Part shown: positions 44,774 through 55,254 of the stretch, in pieces
How the letters are laid out: each line of letters starts with the position of its first letter
How positions within the stretch are numbered: position 1 is the stretch's first letter
Assembly (NCBI GenBank): GCA_947311845.1
Contig: CAMZMU010000063.1
Span: forward strand, 120,484,135 to 120,548,134
Source: Poa pratensis
Taxonomy: Eukaryota > Streptophyta > Magnoliopsida > Poales > Poaceae
Direction: 5' to 3'
DNA length: 64,000 nt
The notes under the pieces: model-generated
The model's input: the letters and a program-made list of their open reading frames with translations, nothing else
What the model was told of the DNA's origin: nothing
The model's database searches: none
Position numbers and translations under genes: made by a program

Positions 44774-46776
44774 ATGACGCCGGCGGCGGCGGCAGAGAAC
44801 ATGCAAACCCTAACCCTACAGAGCGCGGCTCATAGCCAGTCAGCCATTGAAGATCTCCCTAATGAGTTGCTCGCGGACATCCTCCGCCGCCTCCCTCCAC
44901 GAGGACTCGCTGCCTGCCGGAGCATCTGCAAGCACTGGCGCGCCGATGTCGTCGACGCCTGCGGGCTGCTCCTCGTTGTCGCGCACCTCGTGCCATGCCC
45001 TCTGCGCGGCCTCTTCATCAATTACCTCAGGGAGGGAAGCCTCGGATTCTTCTCCCGCACCGCGCCGGGGACTTCCTCCGTCGATGTCACGCTGAGTTTC
45101 CTGCCTGGCCAGCTGAGTCACGACCGTGCCGTCCTAGACCACCGCAGCGGCCTCCTCCTCTTCGAGAACAGGAACACGATGTGCGTCTGCAACCCCGCGA
45201 CACGGCGGTGGGCAACACTGCCGCCGCCACCACGCGTACCCCCTCAACATAGCCACCGGCGTTGCTACCGCCGTCGTATGTACTTACTGTTCGATCCAAC
45301 CATGTCGCTGCACTACGACGTATTATTCTTTCCTGATGTGCTTGACAAGAAAATCCTACAACCTGGTGAGCAACAATGTCGTTCAAGAGCAGATTACGAG
45401 CAGGGCACAATGGAGTGGCCACCGTACATGTACCCAGTGCAAGTGTTCTCGTCAAGAACCAACCGGTGGGAGGAGAAACAGTTTGTCCGTTACGGTGCTG
45501 CGGCTGTTACCGTGATTGAGCCACAGAAGAAGACCATGCCATTCTCGATGGTGGACCTCTGCCGAGAGATTGCTGACATGCCCAAGGACAAGCAGGTTCG
45601 GGTGGATGCTCCCTCTTTAGCCGAGCGATGGAGCATCCGGCTGGATAAGAAGAACAAAGATTGTGTCATTCCCGTAGCCAAGCGCGCCGAGTTTAGGAGG
45701 GCGGAGGCTTATGCCTGATCCCTTCTGTGAGGAGGGTGCACTTCGGTGCATCTATAGTGGAGAGAGTTTGTGTGTGTTTGGAGAGGCTCTTTTAGTTGGT
45801 TTTGTCGTGTGTCCTGTTAGCTTGGGTTTAGGTGCCCTTGTTTCAGGCACAGACGATGTCCCATGAGTTAGATGCACCACGTTTTGTATGGTTTTTGGAT
45901 CCGGTTTCCCTAATTAACTGGATCAACTCTTTTCTTCTATAATGCAAAGCGGGAACTCCCCGCCTTGGTTCTCAAAAAAGATAGAGTGTCGCCAATTAGC
46001 AGCCGCTGCACGCGTCGAAACCACGCAGTGTTTTGGCGGGCATCATTCTACGTACATTGCGACATTGGCTTCATCATGAGGTATATATGCGCGAATTACT
46101 CACTTACTTTTTATCACCTATTTCTTTAAATTTAAATCATGTATATGTATGTAGGTTGTCATTGGAAGACCAAAAATATTTAGTGATCAAAACCCCAAAT
46201 CTAGATACAACCGGGTATAAGAGATGTTTTAGGACATACGGGTATCTAGCGAAAAGCAAGCAAGGTGTCTATTACACTGCTATCCATGGATACCAACTTC
46301 ACGTGTGGGTATTGCACAACACATCAGAATCAAGTCAGACACCGGAGTGGGAGCTGAAGCATCAGGTCGACCTTGAGACTAATTTGAAGCCATGCTACAA
46401 CCGATGCTTCATACGCGAAAATATTGACAAGTGTTGGATCTTAGATTCTCGTGACGAGGAGTCAGCGGATACAAGAGACTATGAATGGGATTCTAGTGAT
46501 GATAGTGTCGCGGATGCACAAGGAGAGATTAACAGGGATTGTAAAGATTATTGTTTTGCCCTGGATTTGCTCGGGTACCATCCTTACAAAGAAATTGTTT
46601 TCCTGGGCAACCGTTTCCAAGGATTCGCTTACTACTTGCACAACTCCAAATTACAGTATTTGGGGTCACCTTACCCAGCACAACTAAACAAGCATCATCG
46701 TCGTGTGCTACCCTTACTCGAGTCATTCATCTACACTCCTTGCATGGACGATCTGCTTCCTTGTGAGGATGAGTAG
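44774..46776 (+). pseudogene. F-box protein gene, copy 1, interrupted by a poly(A) retroinsertion
   Basis: The start ATG 44774 (MTPAAAAENM) is followed by a clear F-box (IEDLPNELLADILRRLPPRGLAACRSICKHW, residues about 25-60). The grass F-box-associated region follows (DHRSGLLLFENRN, VCNPATRRWATLPPPP, PVQVFSSRTNRWEEKQF). At 45515 a poly(A)-tailed insertion replaces the native frame, which stops at 45716-45718. The gene resumes after 45979: an exon ending IMR at 46080, intron 46081-46154 (GTATAT..TGTAG), and an exon (46155-46776) reading LSLEDQKYLVIKTP.. to YTPCMDDLLPCEDE. As written it can make only a 314-aa truncated F-box protein with a chimeric tail. Confidence 0.82.
45515..45979 (+). mobile_element. 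5'-truncated poly(A) retroinsertion within F-box copy 1
   Basis: The paralogue at 49380-49600 shows the uninterrupted site: both match up to GCTGTTACCGTG and again from GATAG(A)GTGTCGCC. The insert carries a coding 3' end (MPFSMVDLCREIADMPKDKQ.. to stop 45718), about 250 bp of 3' UTR and an A6 tail. It could be a LINE 3' end or a retroposed transcript; the coding part was not recognised. No target duplication is seen, and about 15 bp of target seem to be missing. Confidence 0.65.
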
Positions 46777-47459
46777 TTACTTCATTTAATTGACAGTATA
46801 ATTGATGGTGGATGGGGTGCTATATGTTTGACGGTTGAATAATATGTTCTTTTTAACACAAACACAGTTTTTTCTAATTGTTTTTAGTTGTTCGTTCTCA
46901 TTTCGTTATGATAAATTTTTGATTGATGTGTTTTGTTTTCAGGTGGCGTGGTTGGTATTTTGGGTGAAACATATGGGATATACTCTAGAGTACTAATAAA
47001 CGTGTGCGTGCATTGCACATCTCAACTCTCTGCTTAGATTGCAATGTTTATCGTAGTTAAATGATGGTATAAAATATTATATAGTCATCACTTGAAACAA
47101 GTTCAGAAAACAACTATTAAAAGTAGGTCATATTAATATATTTTATTAGCAATTTACTTTCTTTTGTTCGTTCCGTGTCTCCATAGAGACTCTTTGTTAT
47201 AACTATTGTCATGATTTATGAAGGGCTGACCTCCAAAATGCTTACATATGAGAGCGTTTGAAAATATTCGTAGTTACGAACCAAAACTAATTCATTCATT
47301 CCAGCATATTTAAAAATATCCCATTAATTTAAAATAAAATTAAGCACTCAAACAAATCTTAACGCACACGTCCATTCGACCCAAAGCACTTGTCACTCAC
47401 TCACAATCACCAGGCTTTCTTTCCCTCACCTCAGGTGAAATCTCACTATATATAGCCCT
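46777..47459. other. Spacer after F-box copy 1
   Basis: AT-rich; resembles the spacer after F-box copy 2 (50825-51120), including TGCTATATGTTTGACG and the CTCTAGAGTACTA phrase. No gene seen. Confidence 0.55.
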
Positions 47460-49345
47460 TAAGATAGGCCAAACTTCGTGTTTCTCTAACACCAGACGCA
47501 CATATATTGCCATGGATAAGTATGAGCGGCATTGCATCAATAAAGTGAATCAATTACGCGTTTCAAAGAGCCTATCTTATATTAGTATTATTTTGCAAGT
47601 TAGTCATATTTTGTGTCCTAAATATGCAGTAGCCACTGAGTTTAAGTTATCCTGTGAAATCCCTAATTTCTATCAACATTTTTGGTACTTCCATGTTCTC
47701 TTGAAACCTTCAGGCAGTATGGTTAGTAGACTTGTGGTTGAGGGTGGATGCAAATTGATTCATTTCATGTGGTTTAAGATCAGACCCGCTCTTACATTGA
47801 ACCAGTATCTATTTTCCAGTTGTATATTTGAATTCCCTGAATAACTATTTTTGCTTGAGACTGTGATGTGCAGCAATACTAAATCATCATGCCAAAAGAC
47901 ATTACTTCTTCAGCTTTACATTACTTATTTTTCAATGCCTTTCACTAGACATTGATATGTATACCGTGCTATTTAGCAATTGTACAGCTCATGTAATCTA
48001 AATTCTTCTAGTTTCATGGTCAAAATGGTATTCGATTTACGCATCATGTTCATATGATGATAATCATTGCATGTTTATTACACCATGGGTTCACATGTGT
48101 TTTTCTTCGCCAACAAATTCCAGATCAAAAAACACTGTTGAATGGGCATGACATGAAATCCAAAGTAAAACGATATGTGTTTAAAAATGAACGTGGGATA
48201 AATAGTCACAAACTCTCATTTCTGTAGGTGAAACAGTGGGAGAGTTTGCCACTACAATTCTTATTAATAAAAAAGTACGTATGCAACAAAAAAAAGTCAT
48301 AAAAAGATTTTAAAAAGGCAAAATGAAGTGTGCTAAGCCAATCCTTGAACTGTTGTGAATATTTTTCTTCATTCTGATACCCAATTGGGAAGCTCATGCA
48401 GAAACAGGGCTTTCCACGCAAGGAAGATAACACCTTGAACATTTTGTTATTCCTGGAGATCCAGATGCAACAGTAAGCAAGAACAATTATTTCCTGTCAG
48501 GCTTATTTCCAGGGTCCTTTCAATGCAGGCTGATAGATCATCAATAGCTTCAGCGTTCAGGATATCAAGGCGAAGGCTCGGTCTTTTGAATCTATCTGCT
48601 TTACTCATGTTCATCGAGTCTGCAATTGGCTACTCATGCACTCGCTTAGTCCATGGTTCATGAAGATAGCGCTGTGTGGGTAGGCAGGTGTCAGATTGCA
48701 TTCAGCAACGCGTTTGTGCTGAAAGGTGTTGCTTCTGATCAATAAAGTGTTGGCTTGTTCCAAAAGTACATAAGATAGTTTCTAAAAAAAGAATTAGATA
48801 TTAGTGGAACAAAAGGAGATTGCACAGGGAGTACTTTAACAATATTTACTGGAACATGAATAAAGAGATGAAACAAATACACGACTGCACTGGAATTTGT
48901 GAACAATACTTGGAATGTCGCATCCTCTCGTGGCATCATCAATTTGTTAGAGATGTTTGACCAGTTTAAGAGGGCTACACGACCTTAGATCTATTAGTAC
49001 TACTATACAGTGTGTTGATCGCCTAGGAGAAAGAAAACAATTCTCCATTCCTTTGTATGTTATCATCTTGCGTGCCAACTTATTTCATGGTAGTTTATAG
49101 GGGGGAGAAATACGTGGCAGTGGATGGTCAAAGGTTGGAGTCGATGGACAAAAAACACTATGTCCCAACATACATGGCAGTTGTTCAATGGTTTAGTTAC
49201 TTTCATATTCGGCTGTCCTTATCTAACATCGTTGCAAACAAATGTAGATGAAAATTCAAGTCCTTATAGTTCAAAGTCGTGATCGTCCAAACTTCAAGGT
49301 CAAGCGTCTCAACTGAGAATGTTTCACAAAATTCTAGTAATGCAA
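47460..49345. repeat. Flank block, copy 1 (MULE 3' end plus downstream DNA)
   Basis: This is a diverged paralogue of 57385-60020. It opens with the last codons of the MULE gene (MDKYERHCINK versus MDKYERQCFNK at 57425). It continues through the same non-coding landmarks (GTGTTTTTCTTCGCCAAC, GGAGATCCAGATGCA, GTGGCAGTGGATGGTCAA, GAGAATGTTTCACAAAATTC). It lacks the LINE fragment present in the other copy. No complete gene is in it. Confidence 0.85.
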
Positions 49346-49388
49346 AGGGCGAGTCGTTGTCATTAAATTATATTCACCACATAACCTG

Positions 49389-50824
49389 GTGAGCAACAAT
49401 GTTCAAGCAGAGCAGATTCCGAGCAGGAGCGTAACAGCTTGGGCTCAGTGGAGTGGCCACCGTACATGTACCCTGTGCAAGTGTTCTCGTCAAGAACCAA
49501 CCGGTGGGAGGAGAGACAGTTTATCCATCAAGGTGCTGCGGCTGTTACCGTGTCTGATGTGTTATCAGATAGTGTCGCCAATTAACAGCCGCTGCACGCG
49601 TCGAAACCACGCAGTGTTTTGGCGGGCATCATTCTACGTACATTGCGACATTGGTTTCATCATGAGGAGTTAATAGCACCAGCGGTCACACAACTCGTCG
49701 TCGATGTGCACTTAAGTCACACTTCTCTAGAATGTGATTATTTGGTCACACAACTCGACAAGTGCGTGCACGCAGGTCACTGGGCCCACTTGTCAGTCCG
49801 TTTTGGACGGTAAATTTTTAGAAAACCCCCTAGAGTAATATTAATTTTACAAAATGGTCCTTCTAATTTTACAAAATGGTCCTCCTAATTTTACAAAATG
49901 GTCCTTCTAATTTTACAAAATGGTAATATTACTCCAGGGGTTTTCTGAAAATTTACCGTCCAAAACGGACTGACAAGTGGGGCCAGTGACCTGCGTGCAC
50001 GCACTTGTCGAGTTGTGTGACCAAATAATCACATTCTGGAGAAGTGTGACTTAAGTGCACATCGACGACGAGTTGTGTGACCGCGGGTGCCATTAACTCC
50101 ATCATGAGGTATATATGCGCGAATTAGTTTTGCTGAGTAGTGTTTTGTTCGGTCACCTATTTCTCTTAATTTAAATCATGTATATGTATGTAGGTTGTCA
50201 TTGGAAGACCAAAAATATTTAGTGATCAAAACCCCAAATCTAGATACAACCAGGTATAAGAGATGTTTTAGGACATACGGGTATCTAGCGAAAAGCAAGC
50301 AAGGTGTCTATTACACTGCTATCTATGGGTACCAACTTCACGTGTGGGTATTGCACAACACATCAGAATCAAGTCAGACACCGGAGTGGGAGCTGATGCA
50401 TCAAGTCAACCTTGAGACTAATTTGAAGCCATGCTACAACCGATACTTCAGACGCGAAAATATGGAAAAGTGTTGGATCTTAGATTGTCGTGATGAGGAC
50501 TCAGAGGATACAATAGACTATGAATGGGATTCTAGTGATGATAGTGTCGCTGATGCAGAAGGAGAGATTATCAGGGATTGTAAAGATTATTTTTTTGCCC
50601 TGGATTTGCTCGGGTACCATCCTTACAAAGAAATAGCTTTCCTGGGCAACCGTTTCCAAGGGTTCGCTTACTACCTGGACAACTCCAAATTACAGTATTT
50701 GGGGTCACCTTACCCAACGCAACTAAACAAGCCTCATCGTCGTGTGCTACCCTTACTCGAGTCATTCATCTACACCCCCTGCATGGACGATGTGCTTCCT
50801 TGTGAGGATGATCATGATGAGTAG
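49389..50824 (+). pseudogene. F-box protein gene, copy 2, 5'-truncated, with Mutator-type insertion
   Basis: The N-terminal F-box is missing; similarity to copy 1 starts near 49385 (ACCTGGTGAGCAACAATG). A frame shift is needed to reach CTRRNHAVFWRASFYVHCDI. The exon then ends at the inserted foldback element (49667-50099). Intron 50109-50193 and the last exon (50194-50824) mirror copy 1: LSLEDQKYLVIKTPNLDTT, QGVYYTAIYGYQLHVW, DLLGYHPYKEIAFLGNRFQG, ending EDDHDE. No functional F-box protein can be made. Confidence 0.8.
49667..50099. mobile_element. Mutator-type foldback element, 433 bp, 9-bp TSD
   Basis: Nearly the whole element is an inverted repeat. Arms of about 185 bp start GAGTTAATAGCACC and end GGTGCCATTAACTC, with few mismatches. 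A 9-bp duplication CATCATGAG flanks it (49658-49666 and 50100-50108), typical of Mutator. The centre is a 22-bp tandem repeat (TTTTACAAAATGGTCC(T/C)TCT..). The paralogue at 46072-46081 gives the empty site. The right TSD copy ends exactly at the native splice donor. Confidence 0.92.
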
Positions 50825-51164
50825 TTAATTCATTTAATTGAGAGAATAATCATATGGTGGATGGGTGCTATATGTTTGACGATTGAATAATGTTTTTTTA
50901 ACGCAAACATATTTTTTGGTTTCTCATTGATTTTAGTTGTTGGTTATGCATTTCGTTATGCTGAATTTATGATTGATGTGTTCAGTTTTCAGGTGGCGTG
51001 ATTGGTATGTTGGGTGAAACATGTGGAATATATATAATTTTCGTGATTGATCCAATGGTGTTATCTCACCCCTCATCATGTATGCTCTAGAGTACTACTA
51101 AACGTGTACGTCCCAACTATCTGCTTAGATTGTAAAGTTTAGCGTAGTTAAATAATTTACTTAC

Positions 51165-51302
51165 AATTTGGACAACTCCAAGTTACAGTACTTGGGGTCA
51201 CCTTACCCAACATACGTAGTCAAGCGTAATCGTTGCTCACGAACCATACTTGAGTCATTTATCTGCACTCCTTGCATGGACGATCTGCTTCCTGTTTAGT
51301 AG
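51165..51302 (+). pseudogene. F-box C-terminal fragment, copy 3
   Basis: It reads NLDNSKLQYLGSPYPTYVVK .. ILESFICTPCMDDLLPV and then a stop, paralogous to the last 50 codons of copies 1 and 2. Nothing of the rest of the gene was found. Confidence 0.8.
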
Positions 51303-51599
51303 ACAGCGATAGGTTAAAAATGAGAGGACAGTCAGATTTGTCGATGGGATACTAAAGTTTGATGACTGAAGAATGTTCTTTTTAATGCAAATATAATTTT
51401 TGATTCCCATCACGTTTGAAGAATCTTGTAGGTTCTCCTTCATATTGTCTTTTATGCTGATTGCTGAATGCTCGGTGAGAGGACTGATGATGATGTTCAA
51501 TAATACCATATCTAGCCATAACCGCCGGACTGGTGTTCCTGAAGCTACATCAGACTACCCTATATATATAGTCATGATCTGAAGTGGAAAAGTCGATGT

Positions 51600-52000
51600 A
51601 TGTAAGGCTACAACCTGGATCCGTGACAGAAAATCGGCGTGTTCCTTTCGGACTCTCAGTTATGGATGATGAGCAAGAGCAAGAGCAACAATGCAGGACA
51701 TTCCAAATGCCAAATCATAATTCCAAAAGATATTGCTTGTTAACTGATGCTTTCTATGGAGGAAGTGCCAAATCATAATTCCAAATCATAATTCCAAAAG
51801 ATATTCCAAAAGATATTCCAAAAGTCGAATGCAAGGCTATTAACAATTAATTATACCAATCATCCAATCAAATGTACTCTGTCTGGCATCATTCACATCT
51901 TTCCAGCATCACTGGCTCCAATGTGTTTTTCTTCGCCAACCAACAGCAGTTCATTGAACACTGTTGGCACAGTTTGATGCTGATCCTTGGAAGCGCCCCC
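51600..52000. repeat. Flank block, copy 3 (partial)
   Basis: AACCTGGATCCGTGACA and the following bases match the MULE 3' region (57355). Further on, GTGTTTTTCTTCGCCAAC matches 48096 and 58659. It includes local repeats of CCAAATCATAATT and CCAAAAGATATT (51711-51825). Confidence 0.6.
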
Positions 52001-53330
52001 AGTGTAATTACTATGATAAATTTCAAAAACTTCAAAATAAAAATATATGTTCTAAGCATGACTACACATCATGTTAGTTTGTACAATCAACTTTTTAGAA
52101 CAGACTCTAAAACAACACCACATTTGAATATACAAGAAACAAATGAAACCAAGGGAAAAAATCAGGAATGCTAATAAATTTTTTCTAAAATGTTATTCCA
52201 GCGACAAGGTACTAGTGGACTTCATATATTTCTAACATGGCTTTTAAAAAGTTTGCGCTGTGAGGCTTCTGCGTCATAGTTCAAGGTAAAGAAGATTCAA
52301 GTGGAATAAAACGATATGACATGGGAAGTGCTTCGACGATATATCCGCAACACAAATAAATTTAACGGAAACAATAATGAAATGAATATACAGTACAATG
52401 AACGTAAAACTAGCGATGTAAAAAAAGTTGTGGCACACGGCACGGAGGTCCATGTAGTAGTCAATGTCGTTGGTGGAGAGAAATGTGTTCGCAATACGTT
52501 CGACGAGTTAATATGCACATATGTTGCTTCGGGTTGCTATGCATTCACACCATCTTAAACTTCTTTCGCTTTGTTTTCCAATGTTAATTCTAGGGTTGCA
52601 TTTTCGATGAAAGCTGTATCACCCGTTCATTCATGTCCTAGAGGAGAAGGAGGGAGATTCAGAAACCATACATGTCCAACGTTCATGTAGGAGTAAACGT
52701 CTGCCGGCTCGAAAAGCAACCTATTAGTAAGGTTGATTAATTCGTTGGTTAATGGAGAACCAATGTGTGGTTCCTCTATCCGCCAAACCTTATTTCCTGA
52801 TGGTGTATCTTCATCTAATGGTTAAGCAATATAACAAACGGTGTTTAGTCCATGGCTGCTTCATAGGATGCAGGGATTCACATTTTAATTTTCTATATAT
52901 ATTCGGCTTTTTATGTGTTCTGTGAAACCTTGGATTGTTATATTTTACGTCCGTCCTTGCATATATTGTAATAACACTATTATTTACCGGTATCTCTATT
53001 TAGTAATTATTTTGTTCTCTTGAAAGAATTATGGACAAGCCGGTTGATGCTTTGCTTAATGTTGTACCGTCCATATTTCGCGTGTGGGAAACCGGGATGT
53101 CGCCAAACGGACATCGTCCGGTCCATATTTTCTGGCTAATGCACCCAACATTTTCGATCCATTTGGTCCGTTATATCTGTTTTCTTCCCCAAATGCGATG
53201 AGATAGATTAAATTTCATTTCACAACAAGATTACATAATTTATATCGAACATTCTATCTAAAAGATAGATTTAAACTAATCCTAGGTTAAACATAAGGTC
53301 CTTTTCCGGTTATGAGCGATTGAGATCCCG
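52001..53330. other. Intergenic DNA, no gene recognised
   Basis: AT-rich with short frames only (for example 52316-52558). No motif, TIR pair or paralogous block was recognised. Confidence 0.45.
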
Positions 53331-54440
53331 ACAATTTTAACAAAATTGGTCGCGTGTGGGCAGCGTCTTGCGTCTATCTTGCCGGACCGGACTGGATGGC
53401 TCTTCCGGCGGCCGGACCTTTTGTGGAGGCGGAATAACTGGCTCCTCCGACACTTTCAGTAAAATTGGCCGCGAGTAGTAGGCCTGAAGGCAGTTGTACG
53501 CCTTCAGGGGGCGACGGGAGTAGCCAACCCCTATGCGTCCTTGGCCTCGCGCGCACCCTTGCATTGGAGGCACGACCCACAGTTAGTGACTTGTGGGCCG
53601 CCTGCACCATCTGGGCAGCCTCCTCCTGCTAGAACTCGCACACAAGCGCTCGCCGCGCTCGGTCGTCACAGAGGGATTCGAAGGAGGCATGCATGGCCTC
53701 CTGAAGCTGTGGGTCGCCGCAGCTCTCCACCTGCTCGCCCTCCTCCTCCTCCTCGCTGCAGGCGAACTCGGGGTCATCTTCGTCCTCCCCCTCGTCGGGA
53801 GGAGGTTTGGCGGCGGGGTCTAGGGTGAAAGCCGCTACTCCCGCCGCGTACGCTTCCCCCTAGGGGTCGGGGGCGTCAGACCACGCCTCTCCAAGGCCCT
53901 CCTCACCTGCTTCGGCACCGGAGCCGGAGGCCGTGCACTCAGCATGCCGATCCACGCCGGCTCGTGGGCATGTGGGGAGAGAGGCTGCCACGATAGCGCC
54001 CGAGCGTGCTCGATGAGCTCGCTCGACCTGTTCTAGGAGGTGCTGTGGTGGTTGCGGCGGATCCATTCCAGTGGCCGGGGAAGGTGGTGAGAGGTGTTAT
54101 GGCCGTGACTGGGAAGGATGGCGGCCGCGCTAAGGTTTGTGCTTTAGGGTTACCCACGCCGGCGGCCATATAAAGGCCTCAACCACCGCATTTAAGACGG
54201 TGGGGTTGGCCGTTCGGTGAGGCTGACAGCTGGGCCAGGGGAGCCATGGGGGAGGACACGAGTCACATCCGCCCGTGTCTGCGCCGATGCAAACCCGGTT
54301 CAAATTTGGACCAAAATGGGTCCACACGGAGAGAAAAATGGACGTCAATCCGTTCGCATCGGCGCATTGGGTCATGAATTTTCCCAAAACGGACACATTC
54401 AGGCAGAAACAGACCAAATGCGTCGGCGCGTTTGAGTTGC
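53331..54440 (-). mobile_element. GC-rich transposon-like segment with minus-strand coding remnants
   Basis: Minus-strand frames give MDPPQPPQHLLEQVERAHRA (from 54066) and, after stops, EDEDDPEFACSEEEEEGEQV and LQEAMHASFESLCDDRARRA. The flanks carry phrases common in grass DNA transposons (GGACATCGTCCGGTCC; CCAAAACGGACACATTCAGG). It resembles the Harbinger cargo in style, but I could not define its ends. Confidence 0.4.
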
Positions 54441-55254
54441 GCTTAACTCTGGCCGTGATACGCCTTCAATTATACTCCCTCTGTCTTATCCTTTCTCAGT
54501 TTTTTCATATTCATATGCATACAAACATGTTTTAGTGCATTGCGATTCTTTTTTGCACCATTCTGTAAGACAACAATCTTTTTTCGCGAACGTTAACACA
54601 GTGCATTGTGCATCGAAAACCTGGGTGGCGACGGCGGCTTCTTGACGTGCCTGGATCTTCTTCCTCCCGGGCGCCCCACTTCTTGATATCCAAAACTCTT
54701 TGTGACGCGTTTTGGTTCAACCGGTGCACGACGGGAACATGTGGTTCCGTCGGGAGCTACTGTGCGTGTATCGTCCATGAAATTCTAAGACAGCCCCGGG
54801 GCACCTCGTTTGAGATAGTAAATGGTGGAGTAGGGATGGTGCTCTACTAGTGGGCGGGCTAGGCTGCTAGGGAAGGACACCAGGCGTCCAAGGCGTGTCC
54901 GAGCTAACGCAAATTCAACCCAAATTTGGGCTACAAATAGATCTGAATAAATAGCAAAGTAGATACCGGTCCATTTATGTCACCGAGTTGGACCGTGATT
55001 TATGACGAGTTATTCTAATACCTGGTCTCTTATAATCTATTATCTTGCTTGAAAAATCATGTGTAACTCTCCGATTCCGTTTAAAGATAAAGACCCTACG
55101 TTAGAAAAACAAAATAATCACAAGCAACCATTTTTTTTGTAAAATATCACAAGCAATTGTCTTTTCTTTTTGTGAATATCATAAGTAATCATCATTTATT
55201 TTATTTTATAGACAAATCATCATTTCTTTTGAGGGAACAAATCATCATTTTTAT
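54441..55254. other. Intergenic DNA upstream of the MULE gene
   Basis: Holds one isolated MITE-like end (ATACTCCCTCTGTCTTATCC near 54473) without a partner, and AT-rich sequence just before the MULE frame. Confidence 0.45.

Noticed and set aside
46033..46154. ATG 46033 (MAGIILRTLRHW) as an F-box gene start
   Set aside because: It is read in the wrong frame through an exon and intron; the correct frame gives AVFWRASFYVHCDIGFIMR joined to LSLEDQ.
47512..47844. 110-codon frame as a new gene
   Set aside because: Its start is the last codons of a duplicated MULE 3' end; the rest is non-coding flank.
53860..54066. Small protein MDPPQPPQHL.. as a gene
   Set aside because: It is part of a GC-rich transposon-like segment with stops and no known domain.
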